Below the pieces are notes generated by a model, which searched no databases, was not told where the DNA came from, and was given only the letters and a program-made list of their open reading frames with translations. From the IMG/VR virus record IMGVR_UViG_3300027734_000109, positions 1-49,140 of that record: a stretch of 49,140 nucleotides of DNA; one strand, written 5' to 3'. The position numbers and the translations under genes were made by a program. Shown here one piece after another: positions 1 through 8,505 of this stretch; the stretch's first letter is position 1, and each line of letters opens with the position of its first letter. Origin of the DNA: a virus.

Positions 1-2
1 AC

Positions 3-746
3 CGCAAGCAGCACAATGAAGGACTAGAAAAACTAGAAGGCTTCATGGTGCATGCCCTGGCTCGTGAGATCCAAGAATTTGCTACAGATAAACGTGACGT
101 GGTGGAAACCAAAGTGCGTTTGGTGCGTGAAGCACGTGGCCAATTGGAGCGTCTCAAGACACGTTTCGTAAAAGAAAGTGCTGCAAAAATGAGTCAAGCT
201 GTTAGCCATCATCTCAAGGCTGAACTTACACAGTTACACGAAGATGTCAAAATTGCTCGCGAGAATAGTTTTGGTCGTCGTATTTTCGAAGCGTATGCTG
301 CTGAATTTGGTGCCACTCATCTCAATGAGAAAGCCGAAGTCCGCAAGTTGCAAAACATCATCGCTGCCAGAGAAAATCAACTGTCAGAAGCCATCAAACT
401 CGGCAGGAAAGCAAAAGTTCTTGTTGAGTCCAAGGAACGTGAAATACGAATCATCCGTGAATCCACTGTGCGTCAAACCACAATGGACGATCTGCTAAGT
501 CCTCTCAATGAGGAAAAGCGTGAAGTGATGCGTAATTTACTCGAAAGTGTGCAGACAAACCGTCTGAAGAACGCCTTCGAAAAGTATCTACCAGCAGTAT
601 TAGCTGAAGGCAAGTCTGTGAAAGCCCGCCAGGTGATCTCAGAAAATGTGTCAGAAGTCACTGGTAATAAAACTGCCCCTCGTCAAGACGAAGACAGTGT
701 TGACAACAGCAATGTGATCGCCATCAAGCGTCTGGCAGGGCTGTAA
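3..746 (+). CDS. gp22: Prohead core scaffold protein, gp22-like (5' partial)
   Basis: Likely the internal scaffold around which the capsid assembles, degraded by the prohead protease before packaging. The frame is open to the left window edge, so the protein starts upstream; the ATG at 45 is probably internal. The visible part is a charged, Lys/Glu/Arg-rich, largely helical chain with coiled-coil character, as expected of a T4 gp22-type core protein, and it ends in IKRLAGL, a C-terminus I associate with gp22 of T4-like marine phages. It lies immediately upstream of the capsid gene with a 22-base gap, the T4 order 22-23. Length and position fit; the identity is by family resemblance, not by a catalytic motif. 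Confidence 0.8.
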   Translation, partial: RKQHNEGLEKLEGFMVHALAREIQEFATDKRDVVETKVRLVREARGQLERLKTRFVKESAAKMSQAVSHHLKAELTQLHEDVKIARENSFGRRIFEAYAAEFGATHLNEKAEVRKLQNIIAARENQLSEAIKLGRKAKVLVESKEREIRIIRESTVRQTTMDDLLSPLNEEKREVMRNLLESVQTNRLKNAFEKYLPAVLAEGKSVKARQVISENVSEVTGNKTAPRQDEDSVDNSNVIAIKRLAGL

Positions 747-768
747 TTTTTTAACTAAGGAGACTTAA

Positions 769-1980
769 ATGTCACAAACTCTATTAGAAGGTCGTTGGAA
801 TGAAACCAAAGACGCTCTTCTCGAAGGCCTGAAAGGCAACAAGCGTACAAGTATGAGCGTGATCCTCGAGAACACACGCAAGTATTTGAAAGAAAATGCA
901 AGCGGTGGTAGCACCGGTTCTGGCAACATCGCCACACTGAACCGTGTGATTCTGCCAGTGATCCGTCGTGTTATGCCAACCGTTATCGCTAACGAATTGG
1001 TCGGCGTTCAGCCAATGACTGGTCCAGTTGGTCAGATCCACACCCTGCGTGTGCGTTATGCCAACACAATGACTGACAACAGTGCTGCTCAAACCAGTAC
1101 CGCTGCTGGTCAAGAAGCATTGAGCCCATTCTTGATTGCTCAGGCATACTCTTCAGCATCAAGCGTTACCGCTGGTGTTGTTGATCCTACACAGAATATC
1201 TATTCTGGTGCTAACACAGCAGTGCTTGAAGGTTCCGGTGGTCGTCAGATCTCTGTGCAAATCTTGAAGCAAGCAGTTGAAGCCAAGACTCGTAAGTTGC
1301 AAGCACGTTGGACTTTTGAAGCGGCTCAAGACGCACAAGCAATGCATGGTATCGACGTTGAAGCCGAAATCATGGCTGCTCTGGCTCAAGAGATTACCGC
1401 TGAAATTGACCAGGAGATTCTCCTGAGCCTGCGTTCATTGGCAACCACTGAGTACACATACAACCAAGCTACCGTTTCTGGTACTGCTACATTCGTTGGT
1501 GACGAACACGCCGCTCTGGCTGTTCTGATCAACCGTGTTGCTAACCTGATTGCCCAACGTACACGTCGTGGCGCTGGTAACTACGCAGTTGTTTCTTCAG
1601 CAAGTTTGACCGTTCTGCAAAGTGCTACCACTTCTGCGTTCGCTCGTACTACAGAAGGTACTTTCGAAGCACCTACAAACACCAAGTTTGTTGGAACACT
1701 GAATGGCGCAATGCGTGTGTTCGTTGACAGTTATGCCAGCGATACCACTCCTGTGCTGGTTGGTTACAAAGGTAGTTCAGAAGCCGATGCTCCTGCTTTC
1801 TACTGCCCATACATTCCCCTGATGAGTTCAGGTGTTGTGTTGGATCCGACCACATTCGAACCAGTCGTGTCATTCATGACACGTTATGGTTTCATCGAAT
1901 TGACCAACACCGCAAGCAGCTTCGGCAATGCTGGCGACTATGTTGGCGAGATCGCTGTTTCCAACTTGTCTTTCTCCTAA
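769..1980 (+). CDS. gp23: Major capsid protein, gp23-like
   Basis: Forms the hexamers of the icosahedral head. The 403-residue product has the gp23 layout: a helical N-terminal propeptide, a Gly/Ser-rich linker, then the block beginning NRVILPVIRRVMPTVIANEL followed by the GVQPMTGPVGQIHTLRVRYA region typical of T4-like capsids. A Leu-Lys-Glu triplet at residues 40-42 precedes NASGG and matches the T4 prohead protease rule (L/I-x-E), so maturation probably removes about 42 residues. It is shorter than T4 gp23 (521 aa), as in many marine relatives. AAGGAGA at 757-763 is a strong ribosome binding site. No late box sits directly upstream, so it is probably read from the scaffold transcript. A terminator follows. 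Confidence 0.95.
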   Translation: MSQTLLEGRWNETKDALLEGLKGNKRTSMSVILENTRKYLKENASGGSTGSGNIATLNRVILPVIRRVMPTVIANELVGVQPMTGPVGQIHTLRVRYANTMTDNSAAQTSTAAGQEALSPFLIAQAYSSASSVTAGVVDPTQNIYSGANTAVLEGSGGRQISVQILKQAVEAKTRKLQARWTFEAAQDAQAMHGIDVEAEIMAALAQEITAEIDQEILLSLRSLATTEYTYNQATVSGTATFVGDEHAALAVLINRVANLIAQRTRRGAGNYAVVSSASLTVLQSATTSAFARTTEGTFEAPTNTKFVGTLNGAMRVFVDSYASDTTPVLVGYKGSSEADAPAFYCPYIPLMSSGVVLDPTTFEPVVSFMTRYGFIELTNTASSFGNAGDYVGEIAVSNLSFS

Positions 1981-2018
1981 TCAGAGAATCACCACTTTCC
2001 CCGGGATGGGAAGTTCAA

Positions 2019-2042
2019 GAAAGGGCCGCAAGGCCCTTTTTT
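2019..2042 (+). terminator. Rho-independent terminator after capsid gene
   Basis: An 8-bp stem (arms 2020-2027 and 2032-2039) closes a GCAA tetraloop and runs into six T residues. It ends the scaffold-capsid transcript about 40 bases after the capsid stop. Confidence 0.92.
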
Positions 2043-2085
2043 GTTGGCTGAACATATATGCAACAATATCATTTACTAGATACCG

Positions 2086-2092
2086 GTAAATA
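2086..2092 (+). promoter_or_regulatory. T4-type late promoter box GTAAATA
   Basis: GTAAATA lies 20 bases before the ATG at 2113 and directly after a terminator. The same extended string, GGTAAATA, occurs before the genes at 10019 and 40983. It fits the gp55-dependent late -10 element of T4-like phages. Confidence 0.65.
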
Positions 2093-2112
2093 CAACAAAG
2101 GGAATTTGAACC

Positions 2113-5100
2113 ATGGCCACAATTAAAACACCCGCCGCAGGCGTATCACCATATCAGGAATCTGCTGTTGCTCCTACGGTATTAACAACCACAGTTAATG
2201 GAAGAACTGCGTCGGTGTTGTCCGCCAGTGCCACTGCTGCTACTGCCACTGCTGCCGCTGCAACAGCAAGCGATACATCTGTTACTATAAATGGGCAAGA
2301 AGCCTTGAATCGAGTAATCACAACCAGCCGAACAGGTGTGTTCGAAGGTGCTAATGTTACTATCAATCTTGAAGAACAACTTTTCAGCACTACCAATCAG
2401 GTTACATCTAGTACTAACTATCCTTCAGGAAATATTGGAGAGATACAATATAACTCTGGATCCAATAGTTTTGCCAGCAGTGCTTATTTTACATATACCA
2501 ATGGCAATGTTGTAACACCAGGTATCCGCACAGATGGTTATTTCTACAGCAACGGATCACCGTTCACGGGTGGTGGCAATGCTGCTATTGGTAATTTTGT
2601 GTTCACTGGTGATACCATGAGCATCAGTGATGATGCCAACGCCTCATTGACCATTCAGGGCAATAGCCTTGGCAACAATCTCAATCAAATAATTATCAAT
2701 CCAACCAGCGTTGATCTCTATGCTTTCAATACCAACCCTTACAGTTACGCTGAACTGTATCTAGACAACAGCAACACAGAAGAGCCTGTTGCCCAGATCA
2801 TTGTGGATGGAAATTCTACACCTACTCAAATCTGGACTTTTGCCGCAGATGGTAATCTAACATTACCATCCAACACTTTTGCAGTAAATTATGCCAATGG
2901 CAGCCCTGTGGTAATATCAGGTGGCGCTGCTGGATTACCATTGGCCAATGGTACCAGCAACATCAACATTGCCACAGCCAACGGCAATGTGACCATCACT
3001 GCCAACGGATCACCAACATGGACTTTTAAATCAGATGGTAATCTTTCATTGCCCACAGCTGGTAACATTCTAGGCGCTGTTAACATTATTGGTAACGGAA
3101 CTGGTAATGTGAATGTCGAGGCCAATGGCAGAGCCTGGACTTTTGCTGCTGACGGTAATCTTGTATTGCCATTGGCCGGCAACATTGTCAACTACGGAAA
3201 TACCTGGAACTTTGGCTATAATGGCACCACACAATTTCCTGCTAATGTCATACAGGCCCCTGCAGGTAGCCCAATAACTGTCAGAGCCACCATTGGCAAT
3301 TCCTCTTCTAGATTTGGAGCGGGTGATAATTTTGCCCAAATAGGATTACAAGATGATACCACTGGTGCATATCAGGCCTGGGCATATGTTGAAACTGACA
3401 TGGCCAATGTCAACACACCGTCGGCTGTGGTCATTATCAAACCTGGCGACACTGGCACCGAAGTGCGTTGGAACTTTGATGCACTTGGTAATCTAACATT
3501 ACCTGCTAATATTATCGCAATAAACTATGCCAACGGTAACCGAGTGACCGGCAATATAACATTCAGTAGCGAGATAGTGATAGGCACGGGCACAAGCAAT
3601 CTCATCAGTGGATTGTATCTTGCACCCAGCAGTTCCAGCGCAAATGCCAATATGTACTTGCGAGTGCGGGGTAATATCAATGACGAACCCACTCACATAC
3701 ATTTTGACACCGGCAACAATGCATACTACAATCAGTTTATTGGTGATGACAACAAATATATACAACTGGCCAACACAGGCAATATTGTTATTAACAGCAA
3801 TGATGTGGCGGGCAACTCGGCACAATGGACCTTTGCCGCAGATGGTAATCTAATATTCCCCACAGGCAATTTAGTTATAATACCTGACTATGCTTCCGAG
3901 TCTAATGCGGCTGTTATTTCATCAACGGATCATATATTGGCCCTGTTATCTACCGGAGTCAATGGTGGAGTTCAATCAGTTTGGACAGAAGATATAGGAA
4001 ACATCGGCACCAGTAACACAGCGGCCGTGCGTGTCAGTCCTATATCACAAATAGGAAATGTTCAAATACAAACAGGAAACAACAGCAGCATAAACACCTG
4101 GAACTTTGGAACCAATAGCATATTGACATTGCCCGGTAACAGTAGAGTTGCTCCAGTAGGAGCCAACATTGAGATACAAGCCGCTGCTGGCGGCTACGCA
4201 GAAATAGTAACTTCCGATGGCAACAGTTATGTAGCGGTCACCACCGGCGGCGCAGAAATTGTTACCAGTGGAATTTACACCTGGACCTTTGGCAATACTG
4301 GTAATCTGACCACTCCGGGTGCATCGGGCAACATCACTGGCGCCAATGTGATCATTGCCAACATACTTTCAGCAATCGGTGATGTGGAATCTAGTAATGT
4401 CAATGCTGCTACCCTTAGTGCAATTGGTAATGTTGTTGCTAACAATGCTATAATAACACAAGTAATCTCCGGTGCAACATTGGAACTAGTAAACACGGCT
4501 AATGTAGGTAATTTAAGCACAGTTGGAAGTGTGAGTGCAAGTGGCAATATCACCTCTCGTAGCGCAATATATGCCGGCAATGGTGCAACTTGGCAAACTC
4601 AAGTAGCTCTGGCTAATGTGGTATTTGTAGGTGCTGAAGTAGCCGATACTTATATTCAAGCTGCTATGATTGAAACTAGTGGAAATGGTAGTGCTGACTG
4701 GGTAAGTTATTCCAACAACGGAAACGCTGATTCTGGGTGGATTGATATGGGTATGACTGGAAATACATTCAATGATCCAGATTATGAACTCACCGATCCA
4801 AATGATGGATATATTTTAGTTCAAGGTACCAACTTTGCTGCTACTCCATTGGGTGGCAACTTGGTTCTTGCTACAGGCAATATCGGACTTGCTCACGATA
4901 TTGTTTTTGCCACAGGTGGGTTCACCCATGCAAATATCAAAGCTAAGTTATTTGATGCTACCGGTGAGTTCAGTGTGGTTGGCAACATCGCTGGCAACTA
5001 CTTTATAGGCAATGGTAGTCAACTCACTGATGTAGGTGCGGCATCGGTTCCCGGTCAAAATATTCTACCTACTATACAAACCATCACGGTTGCTGCTACC

Positions 5101-5988
5101 AGCGGGGTTGGCAATGCAGGTGGCGGCGGCTCTGCGTTTGCTAATGTAACAGTATCCAATGTAACTCCGGTAACTGAATATGGTGTGATCATCACTGCCG
5201 GTACATCAAGTCAAAAGTACGCTACTGGTGCTTTAGGCAGCATTCCTGGAACAGTGAAATTGTCCTTTACAACCGGTTTAAATTCCACACCGTTTACTGT
5301 GTATGCTTATGTGACTAGTAATGCTGGCACATACTATTCAAATGCAGCCACTGGAACATCGGGCATTTGCTTATTGGCCGGAACTCATATCGCACTCAGC
5401 GACGGCACACACAAAGCAATCGAATACATCACCTACACTGACAAACTGTTGAGTTGGGATTTTGATCGCGGCTGCTATGCAGAAACCACAGCATTGTGGA
5501 TCAAACGCAGTGAAACTGGAAGTCAGTATAACCTACTCACATTCAGTGATGGTACAACTTTACGAACATTTGATCAGCATCGTATCTTTAACAAACAAGC
5601 AGGTGCATTTACCTATCCGATGACTGCGGCAACTCCTATCGGAACTGTCACCGTGAACGAACATGGTCAAGAGATCACATTGACCAACAAGCAAGTGATC
5701 AAAGATACCATTGAATACTACAATGTCATCACCGACTATCACATGAACTTGTTCTCTGACAGTGTGTTGACCAGTTGCAGATTCAACAACATCTATCCTA
5801 TAACAGATATGAAGTTTACGAAAGATGGCAGAACATTACGCACAAGAGCGGAATTTGAAAATGTTCCAGATAGATTCTTCCATGGTCTGCGATTGGCAGA
5901 ACAAACCGCAGACATTGAAACTGTTGAATGGTATGTAGACAGACTACTGGCAACAGAAGTATCAACACAATCGGAACTGGCATTTTGA
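2113..5988 (+). CDS. Tail fibre-like virion protein with C-terminal Hint domain
   Basis: A 1291-residue, Asn/Gly/Thr-rich fibre. Residues 1-70 are Ala/Thr-rich, probably the anchoring end. The shaft carries about eight copies of a W-(T/N)-F-x3-G-N-L-x2-P unit (for example WTFAADGNLTLP), then N-x-T-G-N beta-repeats and a module (WIDMG..DPNDGYILVQG) also found in the 10019 fibre. From Cys1086 the last 206 residues form a Hint (hedgehog/intein) domain: CLLAGTHIALSDG with an N-terminal Cys, a T-x2-QHR block near 1155, and YYNVITDYHMNLF close to the end. No C-terminal extein follows, so hedgehog-like self-cleavage is more likely than splicing; activity is inferred. AAAGGGA at 2097-2103 is the ribosome binding site. 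The stop overlaps the next gene. Confidence 0.85.
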   Translation: MATIKTPAAGVSPYQESAVAPTVLTTTVNGRTASVLSASATAATATAAAATASDTSVTINGQEALNRVITTSRTGVFEGANVTINLEEQLFSTTNQVTSSTNYPSGNIGEIQYNSGSNSFASSAYFTYTNGNVVTPGIRTDGYFYSNGSPFTGGGNAAIGNFVFTGDTMSISDDANASLTIQGNSLGNNLNQIIINPTSVDLYAFNTNPYSYAELYLDNSNTEEPVAQIIVDGNSTPTQIWTFAADGNLTLPSNTFAVNYANGSPVVISGGAAGLPLANGTSNINIATANGNVTITANGSPTWTFKSDGNLSLPTAGNILGAVNIIGNGTGNVNVEANGRAWTFAADGNLVLPLAGNIVNYGNTWNFGYNGTTQFPANVIQAPAGSPITVRATIGNSSSRFGAGDNFAQIGLQDDTTGAYQAWAYVETDMANVNTPSAVVIIKPGDTGTEVRWNFDALGNLTLPANIIAINYANGNRVTGNITFSSEIVIGTGTSNLISGLYLAPSSSSANANMYLRVRGNINDEPTHIHFDTGNNAYYNQFIGDDNKYIQLANTGNIVINSNDVAGNSAQWTFAADGNLIFPTGNLVIIPDYASESNAAVISSTDHILALLSTGVNGGVQSVWTEDIGNIGTSNTAAVRVSPISQIGNVQIQTGNNSSINTWNFGTNSILTLPGNSRVAPVGANIEIQAAAGGYAEIVTSDGNSYVAVTTGGAEIVTSGIYTWTFGNTGNLTTPGASGNITGANVIIANILSAIGDVESSNVNAATLSAIGNVVANNAIITQVISGATLELVNTANVGNLSTVGSVSASGNITSRSAIYAGNGATWQTQVALANVVFVGAEVADTYIQAAMIETSGNGSADWVSYSNNGNADSGWIDMGMTGNTFNDPDYELTDPNDGYILVQGTNFAATPLGGNLVLATGNIGLAHDIVFATGGFTHANIKAKLFDATGEFSVVGNIAGNYFIGNGSQLTDVGAASVPGQNILPTIQTITVAATSGVGNAGGGGSAFANVTVSNVTPVTEYGVIITAGTSSQKYATGALGSIPGTVKLSFTTGLNSTPFTVYAYVTSNAGTYYSNAATGTSGICLLAGTHIALSDGTHKAIEYITYTDKLLSWDFDRGCYAETTALWIKRSETGSQYNLLTFSDGTTLRTFDQHRIFNKQAGAFTYPMTAATPIGTVTVNEHGQEITLTNKQVIKDTIEYYNVITDYHMNLFSDSVLTSCRFNNIYPITDMKFTKDGRTLRTRAEFENVPDRFFHGLRLAEQTADIETVEWYVDRLLATEVSTQSELAF

Positions 5989-6476
5989 AAATACTGTTCT
6001 TAGATCATTACGGCGTGATGTGTCTTGGTGCTACTGAGATAGTTAGAACTGAACACAGCATGCCCACTGATGCTGAATTTGCAGGAACCAACAAGACCTA
6101 TTTTAGTGACTTTGACCCAGACGCGGTCCGCACGCTAAATCAAATATTAGATCAAACTGGTGCTGAAATTGTTGTGAGCAGTGACTGGAAATTAAAAACC
6201 AGTATCAAAGGCATGTGTGAGTTTTATCAAAAACAAGGCATTAAAAAAATGCCCGTTGATTATACTGCGTGGTTACCCGGAGCAACCACATACCATGAAC
6301 AACGAGCAAATGAAATAAATGCTTGGCTAGAACAACATCCTGAAACCACTCAATGGGCAGCAATAGATGATTTATACATGGGTACCTGGCTGACAAATTT
6401 TGTTTGGGCAAAAAATGTGCATCTAGGAATAAATGACACCACGGTGCAACAACAACTTTTAGATATTTTGATATAG
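5985..6476 (+). CDS. HAD-like hydrolase fold protein
   Basis: About 163 residues starting at a TTG (5985) that overlaps the stop of the fibre gene; no better in-frame start gives the correct N-terminus, KILFLDHYGVM. The order of motifs is that of HAD-superfamily proteins: motif I LFLDHYGVM, motif II VVSSDWK, and an acidic motif IV in AAIDDLYMG. Motif I normally reads D-x-D; here the second Asp is Tyr, so ordinary phosphatase chemistry is doubtful and the protein may bind rather than hydrolyse. It resembles the small HAD proteins often called the HAD domain of RNA-repair proteins. The translational overlap suggests co-expression with the fibre gene. The substrate is unknown. Confidence 0.65.
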   Translation: MKILFLDHYGVMCLGATEIVRTEHSMPTDAEFAGTNKTYFSDFDPDAVRTLNQILDQTGAEIVVSSDWKLKTSIKGMCEFYQKQGIKKMPVDYTAWLPGATTYHEQRANEINAWLEQHPETTQWAAIDDLYMGTWLTNFVWAKNVHLGINDTTVQQQLLDILI

Positions 6477-6484
6477 GATAACAC

Positions 6485-7213
6485 ATGGCACTAACAATTG
6501 GCACTGGACTCACCATAGGTGGTGGTATCACATTTGAAGCGATATTTCCACCGCCCACACCTTTGCCGGCAGCGTTGAATCTTGATGCTGGCAATCCTGC
6601 AAGTTATCCAGGCACTGGATCTACTTGGACTGACACAGTAGGAGGAATGGTATTTACTCTTGTTAACGGGCCAACATATAGCAGTGATAACGGTGGGTAT
6701 ATACAGTTTAACCCTGGTGCCGGGCAGTATGGATATAGTGGCACAAACTTGGGCACCTTGACCAACTGGTCAATCGAAGCCTGGCACTACTATGATGGCA
6801 CCAATACCCCTAGTGGACCCAACATATTCACAGAATTCTCATACGCTGGTGGCACTATCAATCTTGGATTGGGTTCCAACAGCGGTGCTGCTGATTTACA
6901 GACTTGGTGGTATGGTGCGGGATTTCAAACCACTGCGCCATACACATTAACACCGGGCAACTGGTATCAGATTGTGGGCACATTTGATGGCACTACTCTC
7001 AACTTATATGTAAACAACACCCAGGTAGAAACTGCCAATGCGCCGCCAGGTGGCGCTGCCAATCCTGCAATTGGATATGGGTTAATGACCCGCTGGGATC
7101 CAGGTGGTTTCTGGGGAGGCCGATTGGCTATTGTTCGTGTGTATGATACGGATATCGGTGCCGCCGGGGTTGAACAAAACTGGAACGCTGATCGAGCCAG
7201 ATTTGGTCTTTAG
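6485..7213 (+). CDS. LamG/concanavalin A-like lectin domain virion protein
   Basis: 242 residues. A short Gly-rich N-terminus (MALTIGTGLTIGGG, similar to the start of the 21694 fibre protein) precedes a jelly-roll LamG-type domain. Supporting motifs are WSIEAWHYYDG near residues 98-108, PGNWYQIVGTFDGTTLNLYVNN in the second half (the classic strand-turn-strand of LamG folds) and a C-terminal strand ending in VRVYD. The likely role is carbohydrate recognition on the particle surface. It begins 8 bases after the HAD gene with AGGATAAC as ribosome binding site and runs tail to tail, with a 4-base stop overlap, into the reverse-strand glycosyltransferase. No signal peptide is seen, as expected for a virion component. 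Confidence 0.75.
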   Translation: MALTIGTGLTIGGGITFEAIFPPPTPLPAALNLDAGNPASYPGTGSTWTDTVGGMVFTLVNGPTYSSDNGGYIQFNPGAGQYGYSGTNLGTLTNWSIEAWHYYDGTNTPSGPNIFTEFSYAGGTINLGLGSNSGAADLQTWWYGAGFQTTAPYTLTPGNWYQIVGTFDGTTLNLYVNNTQVETANAPPGGAANPAIGYGLMTRWDPGGFWGGRLAIVRVYDTDIGAAGVEQNWNADRARFGL

Positions 7214-8361
7214 ATCTTAAAGAAGCCCAAGAATTTGTGCATCTTGTTGATCACACTATCCCAGTCGCCCATCCGAGGTTGACGATACAGTCTAGCACTG
7301 GGATACCAAGGTGAATCTTCACGCCGGAGCAACCAACGCCAGCAGTTACCATAAGCATTCAGCGGAATCCAAACAGGACGACCCATGGCTCCGGCCAAAT
7401 GTGCGTTGGCAGTATCCACTGATATCACAAGATCCAAGTGATGCATGAGTCCTGCGGTATCTGAAAAATCATTGATGGTGCCTGGAAAACATTCTGCACC
7501 AGCAGCAGTGATCACAGCAATTTCTTCGTCTGTAGCATCCATCTGCAAGTTGATCCATTGATGTTCGGGATTGCGGCGTATGAGTTCTGCTATCTTCTCT
7601 ACTGGTATGCTTTTGTGAATGTGAATCCAAGAGTCTTTTCGGCCACTCCAACACACCCCGATCCTCATGCGTTTTTTGGCACCCAGTCGATCTGCCCACT
7701 CTTGTGCTTTGGCAGGAGTAGCAGCAATATATTGCAGATTGTGTGTGAGATTATCCAAGGTTGTCCCGATGATCCGTGGAACACTCATCATAGGAATCCA
7801 GTAATCGTATTCACCAAGTTCCTCACCAGGGCCGTAGATGCCGATCACATTGCCAGACGGCGTGGGAAATAATGGTTTCACTCCAGAACTCAGCACCAAT
7901 TTGACTCGGGCACCAGCAGCATTGAGATTGGCTATAAATCGCAGGAACTGGATCTGATCTCCTAGACCTTGTTCACCAACTAATAAAATTGTTTTACCTT
8001 TGGGATCTTCGCCTTGCCATTCGGGTTTGGGTAGGGTAGGTTTGGCTCCGGCTAGATGCTCATAGCGCCATCTTGCTTCGTAGTATTTCCATCCAGGTGT
8101 ATAATCGCCTTTGAGCAAATAAGCCACTGCTAGATTGAATTCCGCAGTGACATTTTTTGGTTCAATGTCGCATGAAGCATGCAGGAATGGGATAGCTCGT
8201 TCAGGATAGCCCATTTCTCTTAACACATTGCCGTAGTTGTTAAATGCAGCAGGGTTATTGAAATCTTCTCCAAATACCTGTGCATAGCACTTCAATGCCA
8301 GTTCTGGATGATGTTCGGCTCGATGTCGATTGCCTTGTTCGATAAGATCGTTAGTGTTCAT
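7210..8361 (-). CDS. TPR-containing glycosyltransferase (OGT/GT9-like)
   Basis: 383 residues. Residues 1-110 are tetratricopeptide repeats (the unit NNYGNVLREMGYPERAIPF is typical). The rest is a Rossmann-type transferase domain with GEQGLGDQIQFLRF near residue 135 and an active-site half with VISVDTANAHLAGAMGRPVW and a C-terminal WRWLLRREDSPWYP segment, the hallmark layout of bacterial and phage TPR glycosyltransferases related to GT9/GT41. It probably transfers a sugar to a protein or glycan; TPRs in this class often bind polypeptide acceptors. It is the only reverse-strand gene among the fibre genes and lies between the lectin and the collagen-like fibre, so fibre glycosylation is a reasonable inference. 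Donor sugar and acceptor cannot be told. Confidence 0.8.
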   Translation of the reverse strand: MNTNDLIEQGNRHRAEHHPELALKCYAQVFGEDFNNPAAFNNYGNVLREMGYPERAIPFLHASCDIEPKNVTAEFNLAVAYLLKGDYTPGWKYYEARWRYEHLAGAKPTLPKPEWQGEDPKGKTILLVGEQGLGDQIQFLRFIANLNAAGARVKLVLSSGVKPLFPTPSGNVIGIYGPGEELGEYDYWIPMMSVPRIIGTTLDNLTHNLQYIAATPAKAQEWADRLGAKKRMRIGVCWSGRKDSWIHIHKSIPVEKIAELIRRNPEHQWINLQMDATDEEIAVITAAGAECFPGTINDFSDTAGLMHHLDLVISVDTANAHLAGAMGRPVWIPLNAYGNCWRWLLRREDSPWYPSARLYRQPRMGDWDSVINKMHKFLGFFKI

Positions 8362-8366
8362 ATGGA

Positions 8367-8373
8367 TATTTAA
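8367..8373 (-). promoter_or_regulatory. Late promoter box TTAAATA, reverse strand
   Basis: On the minus strand TTAAATA ends 5 bases before the ATG of the TPR-glycosyltransferase. A start site 5-7 bases downstream would make the mRNA leaderless or nearly so. Confidence 0.45.
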
Positions 8374-8409
8374 GAACCTTGTGCATGGGTCCTAAAATAA
8401 CTGGTTGTC

Positions 8410-8417
8410 CATAAATA
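8410..8417 (+). promoter_or_regulatory. Late promoter box CATAAATA
   Basis: CATAAATA stands 88 bases before the ATG at 8506, divergent from the reverse-strand late box at 8367-8373. The leader it creates is the longest in the window. Confidence 0.6.
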
Positions 8418-8425
8418 AGTGTTGT

Positions 8426-8458
8426 ACGCAATCCTGCGTCTTATGCGGTTTAACCCGC
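8426..8458 (+). promoter_or_regulatory. Structured 5' leader with two small hairpins
   Basis: Downstream of the late box lie a perfect 5-bp hairpin (8426-8430 with 8435-8439, loop ATCC) and a second 4-bp GC stem (8445-8448 with 8455-8458). A TAAGGAG ribosome binding site follows just before the ATG at 8506. The role is unknown; mRNA stabilisation is one possibility. Confidence 0.35.
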
Positions 8459-8505
8459 CGCGTAGAAGCTAGAACCTTCATCGGACTTCTTTAAGGAGAA
8501 AACAA

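Noticed and set aside
5368-5988. Splicing intein in the fibre
   Set aside because: There is no C-extein or typical C-terminal His-Asn junction followed by Cys/Ser/Thr; the domain ends with the gene.
6243-6259. GGCATT-A-run-AATGCC dyad as a terminator
   Set aside because: It is within the HAD gene and lacks a T-run after the stem.
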